DNA of 64,000 bases. Origin: Acinetobacter populi. Its GTDB lineage: Bacteria; Pseudomonadota; Gammaproteobacteria; Pseudomonadales; Moraxellaceae. The position numbers were made by a program, and so were the translations under genes. The stretch is taken from NCBI RefSeq assembly GCF_002174125.1, contig NZ_NEXX01000001.1:186001-250000 (forward strand). The letters run 5' to 3'. The notes beneath the pieces are model-generated. The model saw only the letters and a list, made by a program, of their open reading frames with translations, ran no database searches and was not told the DNA's origin. Shown here piece after piece: positions 9,598 to 18,591 of the stretch (its first letter is position 1; each line of letters starts with the position of its first letter).

Positions 9598-10842
9598 ATG
9601 ACAGAAAATATAAAGATATTTTTAAATGATCGTAAAGTCCTATGGCTCAAAAATCGTTTAAAAAAAGCAAAAGATGATTATGAGATTGCTGATTTACAAC
9701 AGCAAGCAGCAAGCAAATTTAGTCTGGCAGAATGGTTACCTGATGCTGCCAACCGAGTTAAACAACTTTCTATGGTAAGTCATCCGAGTAAATTTAGTCA
9801 TCCTAGTGCTAAAACATCAAGCATTATTGCCAATAGTAAAAAAAGTGGTGATGGTTATTTACGTAGTGGTAATGTGGATTATCCATTGGATGTTTTTGGT
9901 AATGCTGCGGCAATGGACGTATTTAAATTTTTAAGTATCCAATTATCAAATGGCAAAACCCTTTTGGATAATCTAGAACAAAATGATGAAAAATTAAAAA
10001 AAATTATTAGTACTCCAACTGCAAATTTTGAAAATTTACGTTCTGATTTTCTAAAAATCAAAGCTGCTGATACAACATCAAGAACAGATCACTTAATTAA
10101 GCAAGTTTATTTTCCAATTAAAAACAAAGATTACCATTTATTGTCTATTTTAACACCCTCCGGATTAATCACAGAATTAAAACAGCGTATTGATCATCTA
10201 CGTTTCTCCGAACAGACTAAACAAGCCAAAGAGTATCGTAAAAAAAATGAATTAGATGATGTTGGTTATGCTGATATTTATGATTTAACCGTAACCGCTT
10301 TTGGTGGAACACAACCACAAAATGTGAGTGTATTAAATAGCCAAAATGCTGGACGTGCTTATTTGTTATCAAGCTGCCCACCAAAACTAGAAAAGCGTTC
10401 TATTCATTTGCCTAAAACAGATTTTTTTATACAGTGTCTGTATCGTAATAATTTTCAAGAAAGTTTTACTCAATTGCATAAATTTATGCAGATTGAACTA
10501 AATAATAATGATATTCGTGAAGCTATTCGCAACATTATTCACTTTATAATTGATCGCATTTTATTAGAAGCTTTTAAAATTCGTAAGCATTATGAGGAAG
10601 GCTGGTCTAATCAAGACTATTATGAAACTTTACCTAAATTACAACGTATTTGGTTGGACGATGCTTATCAAAATGAACGAGATAATGAATGGCGTAATGA
10701 ACTCGCAAAAGTCATTGCAAGTTGGATTTTAAAAAGTTATGAAAAAGTGATTCAAGATGCCTTTAAACTAGGGGATGGTGAGCTTTTACACGTCAAAACG
10801 GTGGTAAATGAAGCTGTGAAAAAAGATAAGGAGTTTTTTTAA
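9598..10842 (+). CDS. csy1: Type I-F Cascade large subunit Csy1 (Cas8f)
   Basis: 414 residues. Csy1 forms the tail of the Csy surveillance complex with Csy2, holds the crRNA 5' handle and reads the PAM. Recognition rests on the sequence KFSLAEWLPDAANRVKQLSM, SHPSKFSHPSAK and the central NVSVLNSQNAGRAYLLSSCP region, plus its position between cas3 and csy2. A GAGGAA ribosome site precedes the ATG. The N-terminal 60 residues are lysine-rich and probably helical. Its stop and the csy2 start share one base (TAATG). Confidence 0.93.
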   Translation: MTENIKIFLNDRKVLWLKNRLKKAKDDYEIADLQQQAASKFSLAEWLPDAANRVKQLSMVSHPSKFSHPSAKTSSIIANSKKSGDGYLRSGNVDYPLDVFGNAAAMDVFKFLSIQLSNGKTLLDNLEQNDEKLKKIISTPTANFENLRSDFLKIKAADTTSRTDHLIKQVYFPIKNKDYHLLSILTPSGLITELKQRIDHLRFSEQTKQAKEYRKKNELDDVGYADIYDLTVTAFGGTQPQNVSVLNSQNAGRAYLLSSCPPKLEKRSIHLPKTDFFIQCLYRNNFQESFTQLHKFMQIELNNNDIREAIRNIIHFIIDRILLEAFKIRKHYEEGWSNQDYYETLPKLQRIWLDDAYQNERDNEWRNELAKVIASWILKSYEKVIQDAFKLGDGELLHVKTVVNEAVKKDKEFF

Positions 10843-11729
10843 TGCGTCGTTTTATTTTAATTCCTCATCTTAAAATCCATAATGCCAATGCTATGAGCAG
10901 CCCCTTTACCATTGGTTTTCCTGCGATGACAGCTTGGCTAGGTGCCATCCATGCTTTGCAACGTAAGCTACAAGCACTAAATTTTGCTGACATTACTTTA
11001 GATAAAATTGCTGTAAGTTGCCATGAGTTCAATTTGCAAACCTACAAAGGTCATGGTGATTTTGTGTCTTCGATTGTTGGCACAGCAAATCCGTTGGATA
11101 AAGATGGTAATCGCCCTGCTTTTATTGAGGAAGCACGATGTCATTTAGAAGTTTCACTTTTAATTGAATATAAAAATATCAGTCCAGATCAGATTGAACA
11201 ACTTTTACAGACAGTCAAACAACTTGTATTAACAATGAAATTTGCTAGTGGTGATGTACTTTCACTAAAAAACTGCCAAATTCTAAGTTTTGATGAAGAT
11301 GAGGATGAAGATCAAGAACTTAGAAAAATTTCTAATAAACTCATGCTAGGTCATGTTCTTATTGAGCGTCGTGATTTAGTCAAGCATGCAATGGAAAATG
11401 AGCAAAAAGATGCCTTAGATGCTGTATTAGATTATTTAAAAGTAACGCATAACTCAGCACTTGATGAACATGGCAAAGTAGCGTGGTCAAGTAGCCGTAA
11501 AGAAAAAGGTTGGCTTGTACCAATTGCTGTTGGTTTTCAAGGAATTTCTGAACTTGGACAAGCCACAAACCAAAGAGATGCAAATACACCACACCGTTTT
11601 ACTGAAGCCATAATCACACTTGGTGAGTTTGTCATGCCCTATCGTATTGAAAATATTGATCAACTATTATGGCAATATTATGTTGATCTTGATAACAACC
11701 TCTACCTTTGCCAAAACCAATCTATCTAA
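10842..11729 (+). CDS. csy2: Type I-F Cascade subunit Csy2 (Cas5f)
   Basis: 295 residues. Csy2 pairs with Csy1 at the 5' end of the crRNA and is a RAMP-fold Cas5 equivalent. The N-terminus is diagnostic: FILIPHLKIHNANAMSSPFT followed by IGFPAMTAWLGAIHALQRKL matches the family's consensus arrangement. The C-terminal part contains GWLVPIAVGFQGISELGQ and a TEAIITLGEFVMPYRI strand typical of the family. An acidic run (DEDEDEDQE) near residue 155 is unremarkable in place but locally extreme. It is tightly coupled to csy1. Confidence 0.93.
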   Translation: MRRFILIPHLKIHNANAMSSPFTIGFPAMTAWLGAIHALQRKLQALNFADITLDKIAVSCHEFNLQTYKGHGDFVSSIVGTANPLDKDGNRPAFIEEARCHLEVSLLIEYKNISPDQIEQLLQTVKQLVLTMKFASGDVLSLKNCQILSFDEDEDEDQELRKISNKLMLGHVLIERRDLVKHAMENEQKDALDAVLDYLKVTHNSALDEHGKVAWSSSRKEKGWLVPIAVGFQGISELGQATNQRDANTPHRFTEAIITLGEFVMPYRIENIDQLLWQYYVDLDNNLYLCQNQSI

Positions 11730-11752
11730 TTATATATTAAGGAGTTTTAATC

Positions 11753-12769
11753 ATGGCTAAAAAAGAAAATACAATTGCGAGTGTTTTAGCATTTGAAAAA
11801 AAACTAGTACCATCAGATGGTTATTTCTATGGAACTAATTGGGATAATCGCACCGAACAAAGTGCATTAAAACTTATTCCAAAGTCTGTTCGAGGAACAA
11901 TCTCCAATCGTCTAAAACCTGCGGTTGCTGGAGACCCAACAAAATTAAATGCAGAAGTTGAGAAAGCAAATTTACAAACTGTAGATGCTTGTGCTTTAGG
12001 TGAAAATCAAGATACGTTAAAAGTTTCTTTTACATTAAAAGTATTAGGTGGTATAGAAAATCCATCTGCATGTAATAACGAAACATTTTTACAATCCTAC
12101 AATCAAATTGCTAAAAACTATATCTCTACATACGGCTTTACTGAACTGGCAAAACGTTACGCATTAAATATCGCCAATGCTCGTTTCTTATGGCGTAACC
12201 GAGTCGGTGCTGAAAAAGTGGAAGTCATTGTGACATTGACAGGTGAAGAAAAACCGCTTACATTCGATGCCAAGCAATATAAACTCAACGAATTTAATAA
12301 AATTAACGATAATATTCAATTACTTACAGATAAAATAGCACAAGCACTTAAAGGTGAATTACCCTATTTATTGATTAACATTGAAGCTTATGCTCTTGTT
12401 GGCAATGGACAAGAAGTTTATCCAAGTGAAGAACTTGTACTAGATAAAGGCAAAGGTGAAAAAAGCAAAATTCTTTATCACGTCAATGATGTTGCAGCAA
12501 TGCACTCACAAAAGATCGGTAATGCTTTACGTACAATTGATACTTGGTATCCAGAGTTTGATAATAAGCAAATGGCTATAGCCATTGAACCGTATGGAGC
12601 CGTAACTAATTTGGGTAAAGCCTATCGCACACCTAAAGACAAAAAAGATTTCTTTAGTTTATTTGATAAATATGCATTAGGTGAAAGTTTAGAAAATCCT
12701 GAACAAGAACATTATGTGATGGCTGTTCTAGTTCGTGGTGGTGTTTTTGGCCAAAGTGGTAAGGAGTAA
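11753..12769 (+). CDS. csy3: Type I-F Cascade backbone subunit Csy3 (Cas7f)
   Basis: 338 residues, the usual length. Six copies of Csy3 make the helical backbone that holds the spacer part of the crRNA. Family segments seen are VLAFEKKLVPSDGYFYGTNW, a central YALNIANARFLWRNRVGAEK and the C-terminal HYVMAVLVRGGVFGQSGKE. An AAGGAG ribosome site lies 8 bases upstream of the ATG, the strongest in the operon, which fits the high stoichiometry of this subunit. It is followed after 2 bases by csy4. Confidence 0.95.
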   Translation: MAKKENTIASVLAFEKKLVPSDGYFYGTNWDNRTEQSALKLIPKSVRGTISNRLKPAVAGDPTKLNAEVEKANLQTVDACALGENQDTLKVSFTLKVLGGIENPSACNNETFLQSYNQIAKNYISTYGFTELAKRYALNIANARFLWRNRVGAEKVEVIVTLTGEEKPLTFDAKQYKLNEFNKINDNIQLLTDKIAQALKGELPYLLINIEAYALVGNGQEVYPSEELVLDKGKGEKSKILYHVNDVAAMHSQKIGNALRTIDTWYPEFDNKQMAIAIEPYGAVTNLGKAYRTPKDKKDFFSLFDKYALGESLENPEQEHYVMAVLVRGGVFGQSGKE

Positions 12770-12771
12770 TT

Positions 12772-13365
12772 ATGCTCTATTACCAAGAAATCACCCTCAT
12801 TGAGCAAACTGAAATATCTTTATATTTCATCTGGTCCAAACTTTATACTCAACTCCACCTCGCTTTTGTCGAACATAAAGACGAGCAGGAACAGATTCCC
12901 TATGGGGTTTCTTTTCCCCAATATCGGATTAATGAACAAAAACATATTGGTTTTTTAGGTTCAAAAATTCGTATATTTGCTAACTCTGAAAATGAACTGA
13001 TACAGCTTAATCTCAATAAATGGCTTGATCGTTTAACAGATTATGTACATACCACAAGCCCAAGAGAAGTCCCACAAGGGAAAATCACAGGATATGCGTG
13101 TTACTTTAAAGCAAATCCTAAATTGACGATTGAACAACGGATTGTGCATCAGGCAGCTCGAAGGAATATTTCATTAAATGAAGCAGAATCCCATTTTAAA
13201 GATTTAATCCAACAGCCTAATGCTGAACCTTATATCAATTTAAAGAGTTTAAGCCATGATAGAAAGTTTAGACTTTATATCGGGAAAACCCTCGCTGATG
13301 AAGCGAATAATAAAAAATTTGGGACATATGGACTCAGCCGAACAGCGACAGTTCCTGAGTTTTAA
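12772..13365 (+). CDS. csy4: crRNA endoribonuclease Csy4 (Cas6f)
   Basis: 197 residues. Csy4 binds the repeat hairpin of the pre-crRNA, cuts at its 3' base and stays attached as the head of the complex. The catalytic histidine known in the family as His29 is at residue 29 here (YTQLHLAF). The C-terminal glycine-rich end FGTYGLSRTATVPEF is the Cas6f signature. The start follows the csy3 stop by 2 bases with AGGAG upstream. The stop lies 132 bases before the first repeat, so the array directly follows the operon. Confidence 0.95.
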   Translation: MLYYQEITLIEQTEISLYFIWSKLYTQLHLAFVEHKDEQEQIPYGVSFPQYRINEQKHIGFLGSKIRIFANSENELIQLNLNKWLDRLTDYVHTTSPREVPQGKITGYACYFKANPKLTIEQRIVHQAARRNISLNEAESHFKDLIQQPNAEPYINLKSLSHDRKFRLYIGKTLADEANNKKFGTYGLSRTATVPEF

Positions 13366-13497
13366 CCCAATATTTTTTTGATCTCTTTAACAGCTTAATA
13401 AAATCAATAAGTTATAACTTTGCTTAAAACTTTGGGTATTTATTACTTTTTAGAGTTAAAGCACTGTTATAACTTTATTTTTTGCTTTATGATTACA
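13366..13497 (+). promoter_or_regulatory. CRISPR leader
   Basis: These 132 AT-rich bases between csy4 and the first repeat are non-coding and take the leader position. The 11-mer GTTATAACTTT occurs twice, at 13411-13421 and 13466-13476, exactly 55 bases apart. Its arms GTTATAAC are palindromic. They may be protein sites for leader-directed integration or the array promoter. The leader side is assigned because cas genes lie there and the degenerate repeat lies at the opposite end. Confidence 0.6.
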
Positions 13498-15806
13498 GTT
13501 CACGGTGGCATACACCGCTTAGAAAGTGATGACGTTTTGGGATTTAGGTGTTTCGGAGTTCACGGTGGCATACACCGCTTAGAAAAATCAATCCATCAGG
13601 GCTATAACCAAATTTTTGTTCACGGTGGCATACACCGCTTAGAAAAAGCTACCAAAGTTCCAATCGCAAATTCTGTAGTTCACGGTGGCATACACCGCTT
13701 AGAAAATCAACTGGTGACTATGGCGCAGCATCATCAAGTTCACGGTGGCATACACCGCTTAGAAAGGGTGAGCAAGAAATCTATTCTATTGATGAATGTT
13801 CACGGTGGCATACACCGCTTAGAAATAAAGATAACTATTCAGGTTTTCATACAGAGCGTTCACGGTGGCATACACCGCTTAGAAAATTCGGAAAGCATTC
13901 GATGTCCTCGCATACCGGTTCACGGTGGCATACACCGCTTAGAAAAAAAAAATCTTCCTTGGACATTGTTGGCTTTTGTTCACGGTGGCATACACCGCTT
14001 AGAAATTTTTTGCAAGAAGCCAGAAAAAAGAAGAAAGGTTCACGGTGGCATACACCGCTTAGAAATAAAGTGCATTTTTTCATGAAGTTGCCTCGCTGTT
14101 CACGGTGGCATACACCGCTTAGAAAGATGATTGATCCCCATACCTTCATAGTATCTGGTTCACGGTGGCATACACCGCTTAGAAAACAGCATAATTACAG
14201 TTGTTACGATGTGCGAAGTTCACGGTGGCATACACCGCTTAGAAATACATTCAACGTGCTGGCGAACAGCTCACTACGTTCACGGTGGCATACACCGCTT
14301 AGAAATTTTGGCCTAATGATATTGAGCGATTACCAGTGTTCACGGTGGCATACACCGCTTAGAAAATCCAAGTCTACAACGATAGTGTGCACATCTTGTT
14401 CACGGTGGCATACACCGCTTAGAAAATGGTGCGTGCTGTATCTGTTTGCCATAATGCGTTCACGGTGGCATACACCGCTTAGAAAAGTCTTCTAAGCGGC
14501 GTCGCTGTATATACATCGTTCACGGTGGCATACACCGCTTAGAAACTTGATGGACGCATAGGATTGTCGCCAATCTCGTTCACGGTGGCATACACCGCTT
14601 AGAAATTGAACACATTACAGTGATGCGGTTTTGAATAGTTCACGGTGGCATACACCGCTTAGAAATATGCTGCCGACATCGCGGCATGGGAGCAGGCGTT
14701 CACGGTGGCATACACCGCTTAGAAAAGTCTACTTCTGGGTTACCTGTTGGGGTGAATGTTCACGGTGGCATACACCGCTTAGAAATTAAAAGAAAAACAA
14801 CAGATGTCTCTATCAATGTTCACGGTGGCATACACCGCTTAGAAATGTTTTGTCCGCATTTCCGAAAAACGTGTGCGGTTCACGGTGGCATACACCGCTT
14901 AGAAAGATAATAGAGCGTACTGGGGCGGATTGGCACAGTTCACGGTGGCATACACCGCTTAGAAAATACCTGTTAGCGGATAGTTCACGCTCATTTAGTT
15001 CACGGTGGCATACACCGCTTAGAAAATTTCATCAGTCATTAAAGTGTATTGCTGGATGTTCACGGTGGCATACACCGCTTAGAAAACAACATAACTACAG
15101 TTGTTATGATGTGCGAAGTTCACGGTGGCATACACCGTTTAGAAACATCGGGGCAAGTTATACAGATCGAAGTTTAGGTTCACGGTGGCATACACCGCTT
15201 AGAAAACGTCCGCCATTGTCACGCTGCAACACGTCAAGTTCACGGTGGCATACACCGCTTAGAAAGATTGCGTTCGATTAAATGTTTTGCTGAATAAGTT
15301 CACGGTGGCATACACCGCTTAGAAAATCTATATACACGTGCGTATGCGTTGCTATATAGTTCACGGTGGCATACACCGCTTAGAAAAGCTTGAAGCCCCC
15401 ATGCGATACGTGAATTTTGTTCACGGTGGCATACACCGCTTAGAAAATGCCAGCTTATATTTTTTTCTTGACAGTATTGTTCACGGTGGCATACACCGCT
15501 TAGAAACATGCAAAGCCATTGCTTACACTTAAATATGCGTTCACGGTGGCATACACCGCTTAGAAAAAAGATCATAAGCTGTTGCAAAATTTTCTTTGGT
15601 TCACGGTGGCATACACCGCTTAGAAATTCATTGAACCATTTTTGTGCCTTGGTCTGTTGTTCACGGTGGCATACACCGCTTAGAAACTTCACACTATTAA
15701 CAACATGGTTGTATGCCTGTTCACGGTGGCATACACCGCTTAGAAATAAACCATATCGTATTTCGCACAGAATGCCCCGTTCACGGTGGCATACACCGCT
15801 TAGAAA
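13498..15806 (+). CRISPR. Type I-F CRISPR array, 39 repeats and 38 spacers
   Basis: The 28-base repeat begins GTTCA, has the Csy4 hairpin arms CGGTG and CACCG around loop GCATA, and ends with the 8-base handle CTTAGAAA. Repeats start at 13498 and recur every 60 bases to 15298, then at 15359 and every 60 bases to 15779. Spacers are 32 bases except spacer 31 (33 bases, 15326-15358). Thirty-eight repeats are identical; repeat 28 (15118-15145) has one C-to-T change at 15138 next to the hairpin. Spacers 12 (14186-14217) and 27 (15086-15117) differ at only three positions. The high repeat uniformity suggests a functional, recently active array. The hairpin matches the Csy4 encoded upstream in type. 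Spacer targets cannot be named without a search. Confidence 0.99.
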
Positions 15807-15819
15807 CCTTAAAAATTCT

Positions 15820-15847
15820 TTACTCTACCGCATAGGTCGCTTAAAAA
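15820..15847 (+). repeat. Degenerate CRISPR repeat at the array's distal end
   Basis: Aligned to the array repeat, 17 of 28 bases match, concentrated at the loop GCATA and the 3' handle (CGCTTAAAAA against CGCTTAGAAA). The stem has different bases but still partly pairs (ACC/GGT around the same loop). It lies only 13 bases after the last intact repeat, so the interval is not a normal spacer. It could be a decayed terminal repeat or a crRNA-like element. Confidence 0.5.
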
Positions 15848-15859
15848 GATATAAAACCT

Positions 15860-15904
15860 CATCAAGACAGCCTATAGTCCTTAAAATCATCGGCTGTCTT
15901 GATG
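15860..15904. terminator. Terminator between the CRISPR array and the convergent receptor gene
   Basis: A perfect 13-bp inverted repeat (CATCAAGACAGCC / GGCTGTCTTGATG) with a 19-base loop. It lies between the array and the stop of the convergent receptor gene and can stop transcripts from both sides, though T-runs are poor. Confidence 0.65.
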
Positions 15905-15929
15905 TTATCAAACAAAAATTACTTAATAC

Positions 15930-18260
15930 TTAAAGTTTCATGCTTACCCCAATTTGAAATCCACGCCCGGGAAGTGGTGCAATATATTTTAATGGTGAAT
16001 TTTGTGGTCGAGCATCTTCATCTAACAAATTTGAACCATTTAAAAATACATCAAAATCTGCATTATGTAGTTTTAAATGTTTACGAATTTGTAGATCAAC
16101 CATATTATATGCAGGTAAAGGAATTTCCTGAGATACATTTTTACCCAGATACTGAGGTTTATCATAATAAATACTGGATAATCGGGCCGACCAATCATTT
16201 TTCTCCCATTCAATATTTGCCCCATAACGGTTGGTTGGCATATTCGGCAAATAATTGCCGTCATTAAACAGGCTATATTCATTCGGATTCAGGTTCTTGT
16301 TTTTGACTAAATCTGCAAAAGCAGAAAGAACCAAATTGCCATAATAATTTAAATCAACTTTTTGTTTGACATCAATTTCAAAACCAGTAATTTCAGTATC
16401 TGTCTGCGTCCAATATTTGAGCGGCAAACGATTTGCTGTTTGTAAACCTGAATGGGTCAGATATAGATAATTATCATATTTCATCTTATAAACAGTCGCC
16501 TCAAAATCGAAATCCTTATAATGAATCAATCCTGTTAATTCTAGATTCTTGGATTTTTCTTCTTTAAGATTTTGATTCCCTTCTTCTTGTAGCATAATGG
16601 AATAATGCGCATTACTTGCATATAACTCATTAATTTCCGGCGCTCTTTCCGAAACTGAATAACGTAATTTTAGTCCGATTAAATCATTAAATTTTAGATA
16701 TGATCCGACATTAAAACTATCCAGATTTAATTTACGATCCTTTAATTCTACATTGGGTGAATTTCTGGATGTCTTAAAATCACTGTCCTGAACTTTATGC
16801 TCTACCCGCTCTGTACGATAGCCTGCATCTAATTCTAACCAGTTAAAATCCAACTTTTCTTTAATAAATATTGCCTGTGTTTGTGTGTTGAGATCAGGTA
16901 GATAACGTAACTCGCCCTGCCCTTTAACTTTGCGATCGACGTAATTCAATCCAACAAAACCACTTAACAATTTCATCGGTTGATGTTTGAGTAATAATTC
17001 TGCCTGTTGCGTATCAAATTTATAGCGATTGGCAATTTCTGCCCCTAAATATTCACCAGAAGTGTTGATCAATTTATTGGTATTAAACTGGATTTGGTTT
17101 AAAAAAGGTGATTCAAAATTTAACTGGCTTTGTAGCGTATATTTTCGTTGATCAGTTTTGACACCAACGGGCAATCCATCATCATAATTGGCTTGGAATG
17201 ATTTATTTTCCAGCGAAAATCCCGGTACACCATATTCACTTTTTTTCGAATCTGCACTGATACCAATATAGCCGCGATCAAATAAATAAGTGCTCCCAAT
17301 GGCATAATGCTGATTCTCAAAATAACTATTGCCCAGTTTATTTTTGTAGTCCGGTGTCACATCTCTATTGATTTTATTTTGAGTATATTTGGGTGTATCT
17401 GGAACATAATCAGGGTTTTCCGGATTGATATAGGTTTTACCACTCCAAACTGAAGTGGGTTGATCGGTATAAAATGAAAATGTACCATCTGCCCAATCTG
17501 GATTTTCTGTCATAAATTGATCAATATAAGGCTGTGAAGCAGTGTTATATACCTGTTGAATCCGTGCTTCTTTTTGGCAGGCATCAGCTAATGCAGTATT
17601 GGTGCCCCCACTGGCAGGAAATAAAGCAGTATTACATACGCTTGCTTTGCTATTTCCGTGAATTTTATAAGAAGAAATATCCTGCGTAGAAAACAGAAAA
17701 TTGGTCGAAAAATTATGCTGATTATTTAAATTAAGCTTAAACCCCTTGGCATTAAAATCGTTCCAACCTTTTTTTGCCACCACTTCCAGATTGGCATTTT
17801 TATCCGGCATATCCTGATCAATCAAGCCTGTATCAACATTGACACTTCCACCAATGGCATTACCGCCATAACGTACACTATCTGACGATTTATTGACTGT
17901 GATGGTTTGGCTAAACAAAGGATCAAAAGGAATACTAATATCACCGCTGATGGCATTCATACCATAGATTGATGCGCCATCTTCCAGAATTTGTACACGA
18001 TTCCCACTTAAACTTCGGATTACCGGTGCTCCCGCATTTGGACCAAAAGCACTGCTTTGTACGCCAGAGATATGTTTTAGTGCATCTCCCAAAGTCTTAT
18101 TATCTGCATTCTGGTTTTCCACCTTTACCACATTGTCCACCAAAGTAAGTTGTTCTGCATCGACCTGAATCAGCGGTAGAGAAATAATTTCTTCTGTTTC
18201 AGAAGCATGTGCATGATGGATAGACAGTAAAATTGCAATGGATAAAGCATGAGGGCGCAC
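15930..18260 (-). CDS. TonB-dependent outer-membrane receptor, probably zinc-regulated
   Basis: 776 residues. The GTG start at 18258-18260 has AGGAG six bases upstream and is followed by a signal peptide (ALSIAILLSIHHAHA). A plug domain spans about residues 45-155 (TLGDALKHISGVQSS, PVIRSLSGNRVQILEDG, SVRYGGNAIGGSVNVDTG). A 22-strand barrel follows, with DFDVFLNGSNLLDEDARPQ and a final GFQIGVSMKL. Such receptors import metal chelates, haem or cofactors using TonB energy. The plug's RVQILEDG and GNAIGGSVNV segments resemble zinc receptors of the ZnuD type, and a Zur-box-like palindrome lies 28 bases upstream, so zinc uptake is the best inference. Other metal ligands cannot be excluded. No transporter partners are adjacent. 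Confidence 0.85.
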   Translation of the reverse strand: MRPHALSIAILLSIHHAHASETEEIISLPLIQVDAEQLTLVDNVVKVENQNADNKTLGDALKHISGVQSSAFGPNAGAPVIRSLSGNRVQILEDGASIYGMNAISGDISIPFDPLFSQTITVNKSSDSVRYGGNAIGGSVNVDTGLIDQDMPDKNANLEVVAKKGWNDFNAKGFKLNLNNQHNFSTNFLFSTQDISSYKIHGNSKASVCNTALFPASGGTNTALADACQKEARIQQVYNTASQPYIDQFMTENPDWADGTFSFYTDQPTSVWSGKTYINPENPDYVPDTPKYTQNKINRDVTPDYKNKLGNSYFENQHYAIGSTYLFDRGYIGISADSKKSEYGVPGFSLENKSFQANYDDGLPVGVKTDQRKYTLQSQLNFESPFLNQIQFNTNKLINTSGEYLGAEIANRYKFDTQQAELLLKHQPMKLLSGFVGLNYVDRKVKGQGELRYLPDLNTQTQAIFIKEKLDFNWLELDAGYRTERVEHKVQDSDFKTSRNSPNVELKDRKLNLDSFNVGSYLKFNDLIGLKLRYSVSERAPEINELYASNAHYSIMLQEEGNQNLKEEKSKNLELTGLIHYKDFDFEATVYKMKYDNYLYLTHSGLQTANRLPLKYWTQTDTEITGFEIDVKQKVDLNYYGNLVLSAFADLVKNKNLNPNEYSLFNDGNYLPNMPTNRYGANIEWEKNDWSARLSSIYYDKPQYLGKNVSQEIPLPAYNMVDLQIRKHLKLHNADFDVFLNGSNLLDEDARPQNSPLKYIAPLPGRGFQIGVSMKL

Positions 18261-18287
18261 AGTAATCTCCTATTTATGTTAATTGTT

Positions 18288-18304
18288 ATGTTATAGTATT
18301 ACAT
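18288..18304 (-). promoter_or_regulatory. Zur-box-like palindrome
   Basis: The 17-bp sequence ATGTTATAGTATTACAT is a near-perfect palindrome that fits the gammaproteobacterial Zur pattern (ATGTTATA, one central base, TATAACAT) with one mismatch. It ends 28 bases before the receptor's GTG start. A partial second site (ATGTTATAC) begins within the next 15 bases. Confidence 0.55.
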
Positions 18305-18591
18305 TATGTTATACAACTGTTATTCTACTGTATAGCAGGGATCGACCGTTGACGTTACAGATACACTTGCTTACTACGGCTACTTTACATGCCTATTCAG
18401 GCGAACGGCATATTTATAAAAGACGGATGCAAAATAATACGAACGTTTATTGATATTTATTTTCTTGCAATATTTATAAACTGATTGGGACCAAATTTTC
18501 ATTTTAGATCATTGGTCCCATCATTTTTATAGATATATGAAACTAAATACTGTAGAAATAAGAGATATTCCCATACGCTATCTATTATTGA
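18305..18591. other. Intergenic region with a hairpin after the dehydrogenase gene
   Basis: No gene is seen between the receptor promoter and the stop at 18592. A 9-bp inverted repeat, TGGGACCAA (18486-18494) with TTGGTCCCA (18512-18520), probably ends the dehydrogenase transcript. The remainder is AT-rich and must hold the receptor promoter. Confidence 0.5.

Noticed and set aside
13420-15933. Open frames of 64-221 codons within the CRISPR array, with repeats such as VHGGIHRLE or SRWHTPLR
   Set aside because: They are translations of the 60-bp repeat-spacer period, present in several frames and on both strands, with no ribosome sites.
15899-16267. 122-codon plus-strand frame at the end of the receptor gene
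   Set aside because: Antisense to the receptor barrel and overlaps the terminator; no coding evidence.
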